NCBI RefSeq assembly: GCF_008728635.1
Contig: NZ_CP044285.1
Location: 2,294,001-2,358,000, forward strand
Length of the DNA stretch: 64,000 nt
Reading direction: 5' to 3'
Source of the DNA: Hymenobacter baengnokdamensis
GTDB lineage: Bacteria; Bacteroidota; Bacteroidia; Cytophagales; Hymenobacteraceae
Below the pieces are notes generated by a model. It was not told the origin of the DNA, ran no database searches, and saw nothing but the letters and a program-made list of their open reading frames with translations. This document shows positions 33,690-42,688 of the stretch, one piece after another. The stretch's first letter is position 1. Every line of letters starts with the position of its first letter. The position numbers were made by a program, and so were the translations under genes.

Positions 33690-33920
33690 GAAGGCAAAGT
33701 AAGCGATAAGAGGGGCGGGGCAGGGTTTCTTAACCCAGCGCTCACGCTGCAATACATAGTAAAAATTATATGTAACGCAAGGTGCCCGAAGAAAACGCCC
33801 GGTTGGTCTGGAAAGTGGCGCTACCGGGCGAACAAAGGCTGATTCAGGCTAAACTACCGGCCAGCTTTGCAGTCGAAACCCACGCACCGCCTGTCGGTCC
33901 TCACCCTTCACGTATTGCCC

Positions 33921-34379
33921 ATGAACGCCGAGCCCACGCTTGCCCGCCCTCAGCCGGAGGTCGATTTTCTGGAGCTGCGCTACCGCCCCGATGTGCAGCT
34001 GCTGGTGGCGCGCTGGCGGCGGCCGGTGTCGGCGGCCGAGCTGCGGCAGGGCTACCGCGCCACGCTGCAGCTGGCGCAGGAAGTGGGCTGCTCGTTCTGG
34101 CAAATCGACATTCGCAGCCGCAACGCCCCCGACGAGGCTACCCAGCGCTGGCTCACCACCGAGTTTCTGGAGCGGGCTACTCAGCAGCTGAATGGGCCCG
34201 TATGCCTGGGCTATCTGCTCACGCCGACGCTGCTGGCGGAGCTCGGCGGCCCCGGCGCGGGTAGTAGCCAGATAGGGTTTTTCGCGGAGGAAGGGGCCCT
34301 GACGGCCTGGCTCTCGCAGTGCCAGCACAGCCGGCTGGGCCAGGCGCACCGCGATTTTAATTCGCAGCAGGTAGCGTAA
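33921..34379 (+). CDS. Hypothetical cytoplasmic protein
   Basis: A 152-aa protein with no signal peptide or membrane segment, starting at ATG 33921 (MNAEPTLARPQ). Predicted alternating alpha-beta structure: VDFLELRYRPDVQLLVARWR, a helix AELRQGYRATLQLAQEVG, WQIDIRSRN and FFAEEGALTAWLSQCQ. The arrangement is reminiscent of SpoIIAA/STAS-like small domains found near sensor kinases, but that is a structural guess. Its last 23 bp overlap the 3' end of the facing kinase gene. Confidence 0.6.
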   Translation: MNAEPTLARPQPEVDFLELRYRPDVQLLVARWRRPVSAAELRQGYRATLQLAQEVGCSFWQIDIRSRNAPDEATQRWLTTEFLERATQQLNGPVCLGYLLTPTLLAELGGPGAGSSQIGFFAEEGALTAWLSQCQHSRLGQAHRDFNSQQVA

Positions 34380-35838
34380 AAGTGAAGCAGCTGCCGGCCC
34401 CCGGCTGGCTCTCGACCCACAGCTGCCCGCCCTGCGCCGTAATAAACTCGCGCGAAATACTCAGCCCCAGGCCCGAGCCGCCGCGCACCTGCGCCGCCCC
34501 CGGCACCCCGCCGAAGCGCTGAAAAATACGCTGGTGGTATTCCTTCGAGATGCCGGGTCCTTCGTCTTCCACGCTCAGCTGCACCATCTCGCCCCAGGGT
34601 ACGGCCCGGATGGTAAGCCCCGCGCCGTGCGGCGAGTAGCGAATAGCATTAGATAAGAGGTTGATAAGCACCCAGGTAGTTTTTTCTACGTCGGCCAGGG
34701 CGGCGGGCAGCGGCTCGGCCAGCTTCAGCGACAGGCGCAGAGCCTTGTCGGTAAGCTGGGCGCGCACGATGTCGGTGGCGTAGCGCACTACTTCGGGTAG
34801 CGGCACCGGCCCCAGGGTCAGCTTGATGCCCCGGCCCGCATCGAGCCGCGCCACTTCGATAAGCTGGCCCACCATGCCCAGCAGCCGCTGGGTTTCGCTG
34901 CGAATGCCGCCCGCTATTTCCTGCCGTCGGGCCGCCTCTAGGCGCTCGTCTTGCAGCAGCATCAGGCTGAGGTTGATGCTGGAGAGCGGCGTTTTCAACT
35001 CGTGCGAGATGGTCGCCAGAAACTCCGACTTCACCTGGTCGAGGTTTTTAAATGCCGAAACATCGCGCAAGCAGAATACATGCCCGGCCGGCACCGCCTG
35101 TTGCAGCTGCTCATTAACTTCCGTTACGGGGCTCACCGTGAGCTGGTAATGCAGGTTTTCGCCGTGGGGCCGCACCGTATATACTGGGCCGGCCGGCCGG
35201 TTAGCTTCCGGGTTGCTGGCAGAGTCGGCGGGCGGTGCGGCCGGCTTATCGAGGGCGTGCAGCCACTCGCGCAGCATCTCGTTGTGGCGGGCTACGGCGG
35301 CGGCGGGCTGGCCGAGCAATTCTTTGGCCGGCTGACCCAGCAGCAGGCACGCCACGGGGTTGGCTAATACGATAAGGCCGTGCTGGTCAATGAGCAGCAA
35401 GCCTTCGTCGAGGCCACGCACGAGGCTGTCGGTGCGGTTGCGCTGGGTTATCAGCTCGGCCAGGGTGGCGCGGCGCTCATCTTCGGCCTGGCGCAGCACC
35501 CGGTTGACGGCCGCCGCTACGCTGCCGATTTCGTTGTTGCGGGTCACGGCCACGCGCGTAACCGGGCCGGGCGCCGCCACGCGCTCCACATCGGCGGTGA
35601 GGCGGTGCAGCGGGCGCACTACCAGCCGCGGCAGCCTCACCATCAGCACAATACCCAGGGCGCTGCTAATGAACAGGAACAGCCATACCGCGTGCTGCGC
35701 GGCCAGGGCATTGGTTAGCTGCACGCTGGGCGTCTCGGTTTCAAGCCGCGCGATGGTGAGCAGCACGTAGGAGCCCAGCCCTAGCAGCAGCGCCAGCATC
35801 AGGCATACCCCCAGACGGATTTGAGTTTTTAGAGACAT
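34357..35838 (-). CDS. Sensor histidine kinase with HAMP and PAS domains
   Basis: A 493-aa membrane kinase. Two helices (about 8-28 and 50-68) enclose a very short external loop of some 20 residues. HAMP (VVRPLHRLTADVERVA), a PAS domain (about 135-245; GLDEGLLLIDQHGLIVLANP), HisKA (FLATISHELKTPLSSINLS) and HATPase (NLLSNAIRYSPHGAG, VEDEGPGISKEYHQ, GSGLGLSISREF) follow. The design resembles KinB/NtrY-type kinases that read internal or membrane state. It is downstream of the sigma-54 regulator gene on the same strand, separated by 290 bp with hairpins, and is its likely partner. Confidence 0.9.
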   Translation of the reverse strand: MSLKTQIRLGVCLMLALLLGLGSYVLLTIARLETETPSVQLTNALAAQHAVWLFLFISSALGIVLMVRLPRLVVRPLHRLTADVERVAAPGPVTRVAVTRNNEIGSVAAAVNRVLRQAEDERRATLAELITQRNRTDSLVRGLDEGLLLIDQHGLIVLANPVACLLLGQPAKELLGQPAAAVARHNEMLREWLHALDKPAAPPADSASNPEANRPAGPVYTVRPHGENLHYQLTVSPVTEVNEQLQQAVPAGHVFCLRDVSAFKNLDQVKSEFLATISHELKTPLSSINLSLMLLQDERLEAARRQEIAGGIRSETQRLLGMVGQLIEVARLDAGRGIKLTLGPVPLPEVVRYATDIVRAQLTDKALRLSLKLAEPLPAALADVEKTTWVLINLLSNAIRYSPHGAGLTIRAVPWGEMVQLSVEDEGPGISKEYHQRIFQRFGGVPGAAQVRGGSGLGLSISREFITAQGGQLWVESQPGAGSCFTFTLPAAN

Positions 35839-35881
35839 GGGTTCAGATACTAAAACAAAGGTGCAGCGGGGCTGGCCGCTA

Positions 35882-36064
35882 CTGGCGCGAGTTTAGGCGC
35901 AGCCGTAACTCGTGCCTTTTCTCTTGTGGAGGTTGCACCTCCACTGCCGCGTTAGCGGCAAGGCGGGACCGCGCCGCTCGGGTCGTTTGGTTAGCTCGTT
36001 CTATGGGAGGCACAGCCACCCCCGAAAACCTGGCGCGAGTTACGCTGCGCTAAACTCGCGCCAG
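35882..36064. repeat. Cluster of hairpins between kinase and regulator genes
   Basis: The motif ctggcgcgagtt occurs at 35882-35893 and 36030-36041, and its inverse aactcgcgccag at 36053-36064, giving a 12-bp perfect hairpin at 36030-36064. Between them lie gtggaggt/acctccac (35925-35943) and tgccgc/gcggca hairpins. The block fills the 290-bp gap between the regulator and kinase genes and is probably transcribed. Confidence 0.6.
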
Positions 36065-36128
36065 CAGCGGAGCCAGCAGGGTGTTCGTTTACACTTTCGT
36101 AACTTACTATTTGAATACGAAAAGTGAA

Positions 36129-37484
<1,356 letters not shown>

Positions 37485-37517
37485 GAAAATTATTAATTCG
37501 AATTAAATTAGGGAAAA

Positions 37518-38162
37518 CTATTTAGGCCGCCTTGGAAAGAAGAGGTCGATATTATTAGGGTCTTTATCCAAAAACTCCTCGTAACTTAGGTTTCCAGAGA
37601 AGTATCTGCCTGAATGTCTTTCAGTTTCATTTAAAAATTCCTTTGGGTCAAGTATTTCACAAATAATAGAAGTGAACTCACGCTGAAGCCTAACTAAATG
37701 GTTCTCAAATTGACGTGCATCTTCGTTTAGGAAAATATTGAAGCTAAAAACTAAGAAGTCAAGTGTCAAATTTCGGTATCCCTGAAACGCTTTTGGTTTT
37801 TCTAATCCAAACCCATCATGCTTGTCAATATTTGGAAAGAACAGCCTGCCTAATTCTATCTGGGTGGATAAGTCGGCAAGCAAGCAAGTTTTTTTCTCTT
37901 GGTACTCTTTTGTTCCACTCATCAGAAGGAAACGCAGTTCTAATAAGATTTTTGTGGTTTCAGCAAACCAATCCAAAATAGTATTTTGATAGTCGCGTTT
38001 GACCTCATATTTCTTAACACTATTTTGAGAGTCTGCCTGGGCATTAGCATAAGCTAAAGAATTTTTAAATTGGTAATATGAGTAATATAAAGCGGCAATA
38101 GCCACTATTGCTGAAAGTATTGAACCTACAGCTGCTAAGAAGTCGATAAAATTTGATGACAT
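37518..38162 (-). CDS. AT-rich hypothetical membrane protein
   Basis: A 214-aa protein with one N-terminal transmembrane segment (FLAAVGSILSAIVAIAALYY) and a long helical cytoplasmic part (KKYEVKRDYQNTILDWFAET). It resembles the DUF4760-type proteins in layout only. The gene is much richer in A+T than its neighbours and uses codons such as aaa, ttt and aat often, which points to recent acquisition. The last gene before it starts 33 bp away, so it could be read through from downstream-directed promoters. The function is unknown. Confidence 0.7.
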   Translation of the reverse strand: MSSNFIDFLAAVGSILSAIVAIAALYYSYYQFKNSLAYANAQADSQNSVKKYEVKRDYQNTILDWFAETTKILLELRFLLMSGTKEYQEKKTCLLADLSTQIELGRLFFPNIDKHDGFGLEKPKAFQGYRNLTLDFLVFSFNIFLNEDARQFENHLVRLQREFTSIICEILDPKEFLNETERHSGRYFSGNLSYEEFLDKDPNNIDLFFPRRPK

Positions 38163-38232
38163 GTTTTTGTGATTTGATTGTGATAAGGTTGTGTTCGTTT
38201 ACAGTTGGGTTCTCATTGCTTCGCAAGTTATT

Positions 38233-39066
38233 CTAACTCCCCCGAATCTCCGCCTTTATCCCCTCCACAAACTGGGCGAATTCGGGTTCGGCTTCCACGT
38301 CGGGGTGCCAGGCCAGGCCGAGCTGGGCCAGGTTGTACTGGTGGCGGGGGCTGATGGTGGCGCCGGGCAGCAGCTGGCCGGTGGTTGGGTTGCGCTCGGG
38401 GGCGAGCAGCCAGAGGCGGTCGGCGAGGGCCGTGGTGGTGGCAATGTCGTGCGAGACGATGAGCACGGTGTTCAGCTCGTCCATTGTGGTGACTTCGATG
38501 ATGATTTTTTTGACCTCGTCAATCATGGCCACGTCGAGGCCTGAAAAGGGCTCATCGAGCAGGATGAGGTGGTCGGAGCAGAGTAGCTGCTGCGCGATGG
38601 CCGCCCGCTGGCGCTGCCCGCCCGAGAGGTGGGCCGGGTACTTGCGGGCGTGGGCGGCCAGCCCGAAGCGGCTCAGGTAGGCGTCGGTGCGGGCCTGGGC
38701 CTCGGCGGAGGCGTGCTTGCGGCGGGCGGCCAGCAGCAGGTTGTCGAGCAGCGTGAGGTGGTTGAAGAGCGGGTAGCGCTGCTGCACGTAGCCTACGGCG
38801 CCGGCCTGCACGGGCTGCTGGGCTTCGCCCACCCGCACGGTGCCGGTGCTGGGCGTGGCCAGCCCCGCCAGCAGCCGGCACAGCACCGACTTGCCGATGC
38901 CCGAGCGCCCGTAGATGCCCACCACCTGCCCCTGGCACACGCCGGGGCGGATAACATCGAGCACCTGCACGTTGAGGTCGCGCAGAATGACTTCGGAGCC
39001 GAAGCGCATCGACACATCTTGCAGCGTGAGCAGCGGGTCTTTGTAGGAGTGGGGAAGAGCGGTCAT
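38233..39066 (-). CDS. ABC transporter ATP-binding protein (NitT/TauT type)
   Basis: A 277-aa ATPase that powers import. The ATG at 39066 is used. Walker A is GRSGIGKS, the Q-loop lies in VGYVQQRYPLF, the signature is LSGGQRQRAAIAQQLL, Walker B is LILLDEPFSGLD, and the switch His is in VLIVSHDIATT. It belongs with the permease at 39962 and the binding protein at 40776, although about 900 bp carrying a transposase and repeats now separate it from the permease. A REP copy lies 9 bp upstream of its start. Confidence 0.92.
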   Translation of the reverse strand: MTALPHSYKDPLLTLQDVSMRFGSEVILRDLNVQVLDVIRPGVCQGQVVGIYGRSGIGKSVLCRLLAGLATPSTGTVRVGEAQQPVQAGAVGYVQQRYPLFNHLTLLDNLLLAARRKHASAEAQARTDAYLSRFGLAAHARKYPAHLSGGQRQRAAIAQQLLCSDHLILLDEPFSGLDVAMIDEVKKIIIEVTTMDELNTVLIVSHDIATTTALADRLWLLAPERNPTTGQLLPGATISPRHQYNLAQLGLAWHPDVEAEPEFAQFVEGIKAEIRGS

Positions 39067-39074
39067 GGCAGATG

Positions 39075-39166
39075 GTAGCGTGGACTCTGAGGGTCCGCGC
39101 GTAGGTAAGTAGTGAGAGGGGAGAAGATAGTCGTTCACTCGCGCGGACTCGCAGAGTCTACGCTAC
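39075..39166. repeat. REP pair a/b (inverted)
   Basis: Copy a (39075-39105) reads gtagcgtggactc followed by gtccgcgcgtagg; copy b (39140-39166) is the inverse orientation ending gtctacgctac. The hairpin core is ggactc/gagtcc-like, headed by the GTAG tetranucleotide typical of REPs recognised by RAYT transposases. Confidence 0.8.
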
Positions 39167-39173
39167 ATGGGCA

Positions 39174-39263
39174 GTAGCGTGGACTCGCAGAGTCCGCGCG
39201 TAGGTGGATAAAGGTGAGCTGATACCGTCGTTCCCACGGGCGGACTCGCAAATTCCACGCTAC
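39174..39263. repeat. REP pair c/d (inverted), upstream of RAYT
   Basis: Copy c 39174-39204 (gtagcgtggactcgcagagt...) in plus orientation and copy d 39238-39263 in inverse orientation, with a decayed stem (actcgcaaattcc). The pair ends 18 bp before the RAYT start codon. Confidence 0.8.
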
Positions 39264-39280
39264 ATTGGTATATTGCGGGC

Positions 39281-39880
39281 ATGCCCGATTTGATTCAGTA
39301 TGAGCGTCGCCTGCCCCACCGTTTACCGCCGGGCAAGGCTGTTTTTCTCACCTTTCGGCTGGCGGGCTCATTGCCTCGGCAATTACTGGCGCAGTGGCGC
39401 GAGGAAGACGAGCTGAAGCGAAATCGTTTGGAGCTGAGTCCTGACCAGCGCTACGAAGCGCAGAAGCGGTATTTCGGCCGTTTTGATGTGCAGCTGGCCA
39501 GGGCCGACTGCGGCCCGGTCTGGCTGGCGCAGCCCGAAGTAGCTGCTCTGGTAAGACAGTCGCTGCATTACCTTGATGGTAAAGGCTACGACCTGCTCGG
39601 CTACTGCCTAATGCCCAACCATGTACACCTGGTTGCGGTGCTTCCCATTGGCGCGCCGGCTTTGGTGAAAACCTTGCAGCGCCTGAAGGGCTACACGGCC
39701 ACCCAGGCGAATAAGCTCCTGGGGCGCACGGGGGCTTTCTGGCAAGCCGAGAGCTACGACCACGTAGTACGCCAGGGAGAGCTGGCGCGTATTATGGCCT
39801 ACGTAGCGGAGAACCCGGTAAAAGCTGGTCTGGTAACGGATTGGCAGCAGTGGCCCTACACATACGTGACCCCCTTGTAG
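39281..39880 (+). CDS. REP-associated tyrosine transposase (RAYT), IS200/IS605-like
   Basis: A 199-aa HUH-type Y1 transposase. The HUH motif is in LMPNHVHLVAVLP (about residue 112), and the catalytic Tyr probably in QAESYDHVVR (about residue 165). N-terminal YERRLPHRLPPGKAVFLTFR is typical of the family. RAYTs cut and join single-stranded REP hairpins and are thought to spread REPs as non-autonomous repeats. REP copies lie directly on both sides, and the TAG stop is itself part of copy e. It is inserted opposite to, and inside, the ABC operon. A full-length, apparently intact gene. Confidence 0.9.
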   Translation: MPDLIQYERRLPHRLPPGKAVFLTFRLAGSLPRQLLAQWREEDELKRNRLELSPDQRYEAQKRYFGRFDVQLARADCGPVWLAQPEVAALVRQSLHYLDGKGYDLLGYCLMPNHVHLVAVLPIGAPALVKTLQRLKGYTATQANKLLGRTGAFWQAESYDHVVRQGELARIMAYVAENPVKAGLVTDWQQWPYTYVTPL

Positions 39881-39965
39881 CGTGGACTCTGCGAGTCCGC
39901 GCGTAGGCCGATGGCCGAACGACTCACCGGCGTTCCCACGCGCGGACTCGCAGAGTCCACGCTAC
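39877..39965. repeat. REP pair e/f (inverted), downstream of RAYT
   Basis: Copy e 39877-39907 begins within the RAYT stop codon (gTAGcgtggactct). Copy f 39938-39965 is inverted, and its final gctac contains the TAG stop of the minus-strand permease gene (39962-39964). Both keep the stem ggactc(t/g)gc.gagtcc. Confidence 0.85.
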
Positions 39966-40735
39966 ATTTTACCCAGCTCGGCGTAAGGAAAAAATACCTT
40001 CTTTACTGCCTCGAAGCCATAATCCTGCGCCACGCCCACGGCCAGAATGACCAGCTGAATAGCTACCACGCCATCGAGGTGCAGGTAGCGGTTTTGTTTA
40101 TATAGCAAAAGACCGATACCTCCTTCCGATTGGTAGAGGGTTTCCACGAGCGTTATCAGGGTCCAGATAATGGCGAAATTCTGGCGCACGACTTCGAGCA
40201 TGTCGGCCAGCTTGCCACGCACCACTACCTGCCAGAAGCTGCCCCACTCGCCCAGGCCCAGGGTGCGGGCGTGGTCCAGCTCCTCCTGCGTGGTGCCCAG
40301 GATGACGCGTGTCATGCCCGTGACGAGGTACACCGTGGCCCCGAACACCAGCACCGAAAGCTTGACCTGATGGCCCGAGCTAAGTAGCAGCGCCATAAAA
40401 AACGTGAGCCCCGTAAGCGTAAGGTAGCGCAGCTTGGAAGCCGCAAACGCCAGTGGCCGGAAAAACGGCAGCGCCGTGAGATACGAAATAAACAGCGCCA
40501 GCACCGTCGCAATACCCAGCGCCTGGAAGGCCGTGAGCAGGCTGGCCCACAGCTCCTGCAACAAGCCCTGGCTGGTGATGAGGTCGCCGAGGGCCCGAAA
40601 AACATCACCGAGGCTCGGGAAAAGCTGGAGCGGGTAGAACAGCCACAGCGCCAGCAGGGCCAGCACCTGGCCGGCCACCAAGGCGGCCAGGGTAGCGCGG
40701 CGCGGGTGGGCATTGGGAATGAAGAGAGGGCTCAT
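39962..40735 (-). CDS. ABC transporter permease (NitT/TauT type)
   Basis: A 257-aa inner-membrane permease with six or so helices (LVAGQVLALLALWLFYPL, LGIATVLALFISYLTALPF, FFMALLLSSGHQVKLSVLVF and others). The cytoplasmic EAA-like loop that contacts the ATPase is EELDHARTLGLGEWGSFWQV. It works with the ATPase at 38233 and the tethered binding protein upstream. The stop codon is supplied by an abutting REP repeat, so the natural C-terminus may have been slightly altered (…AELGKM). Confidence 0.9.
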   Translation of the reverse strand: MSPLFIPNAHPRRATLAALVAGQVLALLALWLFYPLQLFPSLGDVFRALGDLITSQGLLQELWASLLTAFQALGIATVLALFISYLTALPFFRPLAFAASKLRYLTLTGLTFFMALLLSSGHQVKLSVLVFGATVYLVTGMTRVILGTTQEELDHARTLGLGEWGSFWQVVVRGKLADMLEVVRQNFAIIWTLITLVETLYQSEGGIGLLLYKQNRYLHLDGVVAIQLVILAVGVAQDYGFEAVKKVFFPYAELGKM

Positions 40736-40743
40736 GGCGGGGT

Positions 40744-40772
40744 GTGGCGTGGACTCGCAGAGTCCACGCTAC
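40744..40772. repeat. REP copy g in a 40-bp operon gap
   Basis: A single, fully palindromic copy (gcgtggactcgcagagtccacgc) fills the 40-bp space between the permease start and the binding-protein stop. It would form a hairpin in the polycistronic mRNA. Confidence 0.8.
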
Positions 40773-40775
40773 TGC

Positions 40776-42554
40776 TTAGTTGCCCAGCACTACTTCCACG
40801 CGGCGGTTCTGGGCTTTGCCGGCCTCGGTGGTGTTGGGGGCTACCGGCTCGGCGGCGCCGTGGGCGTACACCTGCACGCGGCCCTGCGGGAAAGCGCTGG
40901 CGCTCTTGGCTTCGAGCCAGTGGGCCACGGCCTCGGCGCGGGCCTCGGAGAGCTGCTGGTTCTTATCGGCGTTGCCGGTGTTGTCGGTGTAGCCGTGTAC
41001 GGCCACTTTGAGGCGGCCGGCCACCACGAGGTCGTCGAAGAGCTGGCTCAATTCGCGTTGGGCAGCGGGGGTGAAGGTGCTCTGGCCGGTGTTAAACTCG
41101 ATGTTCCAGGCGCGCTTGCTCACGCTGCGGCGAATTTCATCGTCGGCGGCAAAAGACTGGGTTTCGGCCGGGGCGAGGGTCTTGCCCTTGTACTGGGCTT
41201 GCAGCTTGCGCAGCAGACTCAGGTCGAGCATCTGGGTCAGCGGCACGTAGCTGGGCATTTCCTTGGGGTAAAGCTTGCTTTGCACGTCGCCGAAGGTCTT
41301 ATATACGGCCGCGTAGATATTGGTGCCGCCGTTGTCTAGGCCAAACAGCGTCAGGTTATCGTTGAAGTTGAAGGCCTTACTGCCGCCCAGCTCCACCACC
41401 TGGCCGGTGCGGTCGGCCTCGCTGGTGCCTTTGTAGTACTTGAGCCAGTAGGCGCCGGGCTTGTCCTGGTCGCCGTACACCTGCGCCGAGACGTCGGCGG
41501 CGCGGGTCAGGGCTTCGGGGTGCGATTTCACCTGGTCGCCGGCCACGGCGAAGGCCGTCATCAGGCTCAGCACGGCGGGCTGGTGGGCGTCGTACCAGCG
41601 CTTGGTCGTCACCATGATGTTGGGCATCTGGTTCGAGTAGTCTTTGGTGCTCACGATGTTCACCAGGCCGCCTTTTTGCTTGGCGATGTTCACGTCGCCG
41701 GGCGTCCAGGTGGCGACGGCGTCGGCCACCACGTCCACTTTTACGCCGGTGCTGTGGCCGCTTACCACCTTGGTGCGCGACTCGGGCTTGCCCACGATGT
41801 ACTTTTCGGCGGCTGCCAGGAAGTCGCTGGCAGCCATGAAGTTTACTGCCTCCGGGTCGTAGGTCGTTTCGTCGGGGTTCACTTTCAGTCCGTTGTCGGC
41901 GCACCATTTCAGGGCAATGTTGTGGTCGCCGTCGCGCAGGTAGCAGGCGATGGTTTTGCCCAGCGCGGCCTTGGGGTTATCGAGCCATTCCTTCGGCCCC
42001 ATCAATTTGTCTTCGCCAAAGCTTTTACCCACCGAGTAGGGAATGACCTGGAGCTGCGTACCCGCCTTTTGCAGCTGGCTCTGCACGGCCGAGAAGGCCG
42101 GCAGGCCGTCGCCCATGATGCTCACAATCAGGCCCGGCGTGCTGGGATTGCTTTGCAGGTCGAGGGCATTTTTCACCAGGTCGGCCTGCATCTTCGATAC
42201 GTCGTCCTGGCGCACAATCTGCATATCGACCTTGTTGGCGGCCAGGGCCGAGCCCATGGTGGTGCGGGGGCCGCCGTTGGCGAGCATGCCAGCCATCTGG
42301 GAGTTCCAGGCCATCACTTCCCACACTACGGGCGTGCCGTTTTCGGCGGGGGCGGTGCCGGGCAGCGGGGCCAGCGGCACCACCAGCGTGGCGCGGCTGC
42401 CGCTGGGGGCCGCCGGCAGCTCGATGGAGCTGAGGAGTACCGATTGGGTATCGGCTTTTTTGAAGAATCTGCCGCTGGCAATCAGCTTGTTAAATCCAAA
42501 GTAAGCGAGGGCCAGAAAGAGTGCGAATAGCACGATTTTACCGCGAGTTGTCAT
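40776..42554 (-). CDS. Substrate-binding protein fused to OmpA-like domain
   Basis: A 592-aa protein. An N-terminal membrane anchor (KIVLFALFLALAYFGFNKLI) is followed by a periplasmic-binding-protein module of about 430 residues. Its typical parts are VVWEVMAWNSQMAGMLANGG, IVRQDDVSKMQADLVKNAL, WCADNGLKVNPDETTYDP and DVVADAVATWTPGDV. The last ~110 residues form an OmpA/MotB peptidoglycan-binding-like domain (FDDLVVAGRLKVAVHGYTDN, AEAVAHWLEAKSA, AQNRRVEVVLGN). An importer's binding protein tied to both membrane and cell wall is unusual. The ligand is unknown; nitrate, sulfonate or phosphate-type anions are only guesses from the transporter class. Confidence 0.85.
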   Translation of the reverse strand: MTTRGKIVLFALFLALAYFGFNKLIASGRFFKKADTQSVLLSSIELPAAPSGSRATLVVPLAPLPGTAPAENGTPVVWEVMAWNSQMAGMLANGGPRTTMGSALAANKVDMQIVRQDDVSKMQADLVKNALDLQSNPSTPGLIVSIMGDGLPAFSAVQSQLQKAGTQLQVIPYSVGKSFGEDKLMGPKEWLDNPKAALGKTIACYLRDGDHNIALKWCADNGLKVNPDETTYDPEAVNFMAASDFLAAAEKYIVGKPESRTKVVSGHSTGVKVDVVADAVATWTPGDVNIAKQKGGLVNIVSTKDYSNQMPNIMVTTKRWYDAHQPAVLSLMTAFAVAGDQVKSHPEALTRAADVSAQVYGDQDKPGAYWLKYYKGTSEADRTGQVVELGGSKAFNFNDNLTLFGLDNGGTNIYAAVYKTFGDVQSKLYPKEMPSYVPLTQMLDLSLLRKLQAQYKGKTLAPAETQSFAADDEIRRSVSKRAWNIEFNTGQSTFTPAAQRELSQLFDDLVVAGRLKVAVHGYTDNTGNADKNQQLSEARAEAVAHWLEAKSASAFPQGRVQVYAHGAAEPVAPNTTEAGKAQNRRVEVVLGN

Positions 42555-42559
42555 GGCAA

Positions 42560-42652
42560 GTAGCGTGGACTCTGTGAGTCCGCGAGTAAGTAAAAGGTTG
42601 AAGAAAAAGGAAGTAGGCGACGCGACGCGCGGACTCGCAGAGTCCGCGCTAC
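42560..42652. repeat. REP pair h/i (inverted) in operon gap
   Basis: Copy h 42560-42590 (gtagcgtggactctgtgagt...) and inverted copy i 42625-42652 (cgcggactcgcagagtccgc...) lie in the 134-bp gap between the helical membrane protein gene and the binding-protein gene. They are the leftmost copies relative to transcription. Confidence 0.82.
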
Positions 42653-42688
42653 AGCAGCGCCGCTAGCAGCAGCAGCACCAGGCAGCCA

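Noticed and set aside
39075..42652. Possible CRISPR-like array from repeated 30-bp units
   Set aside because: Spacing is irregular, units alternate in orientation and are palindromic with a GTAG head, and a RAYT gene is present; they are REP elements.
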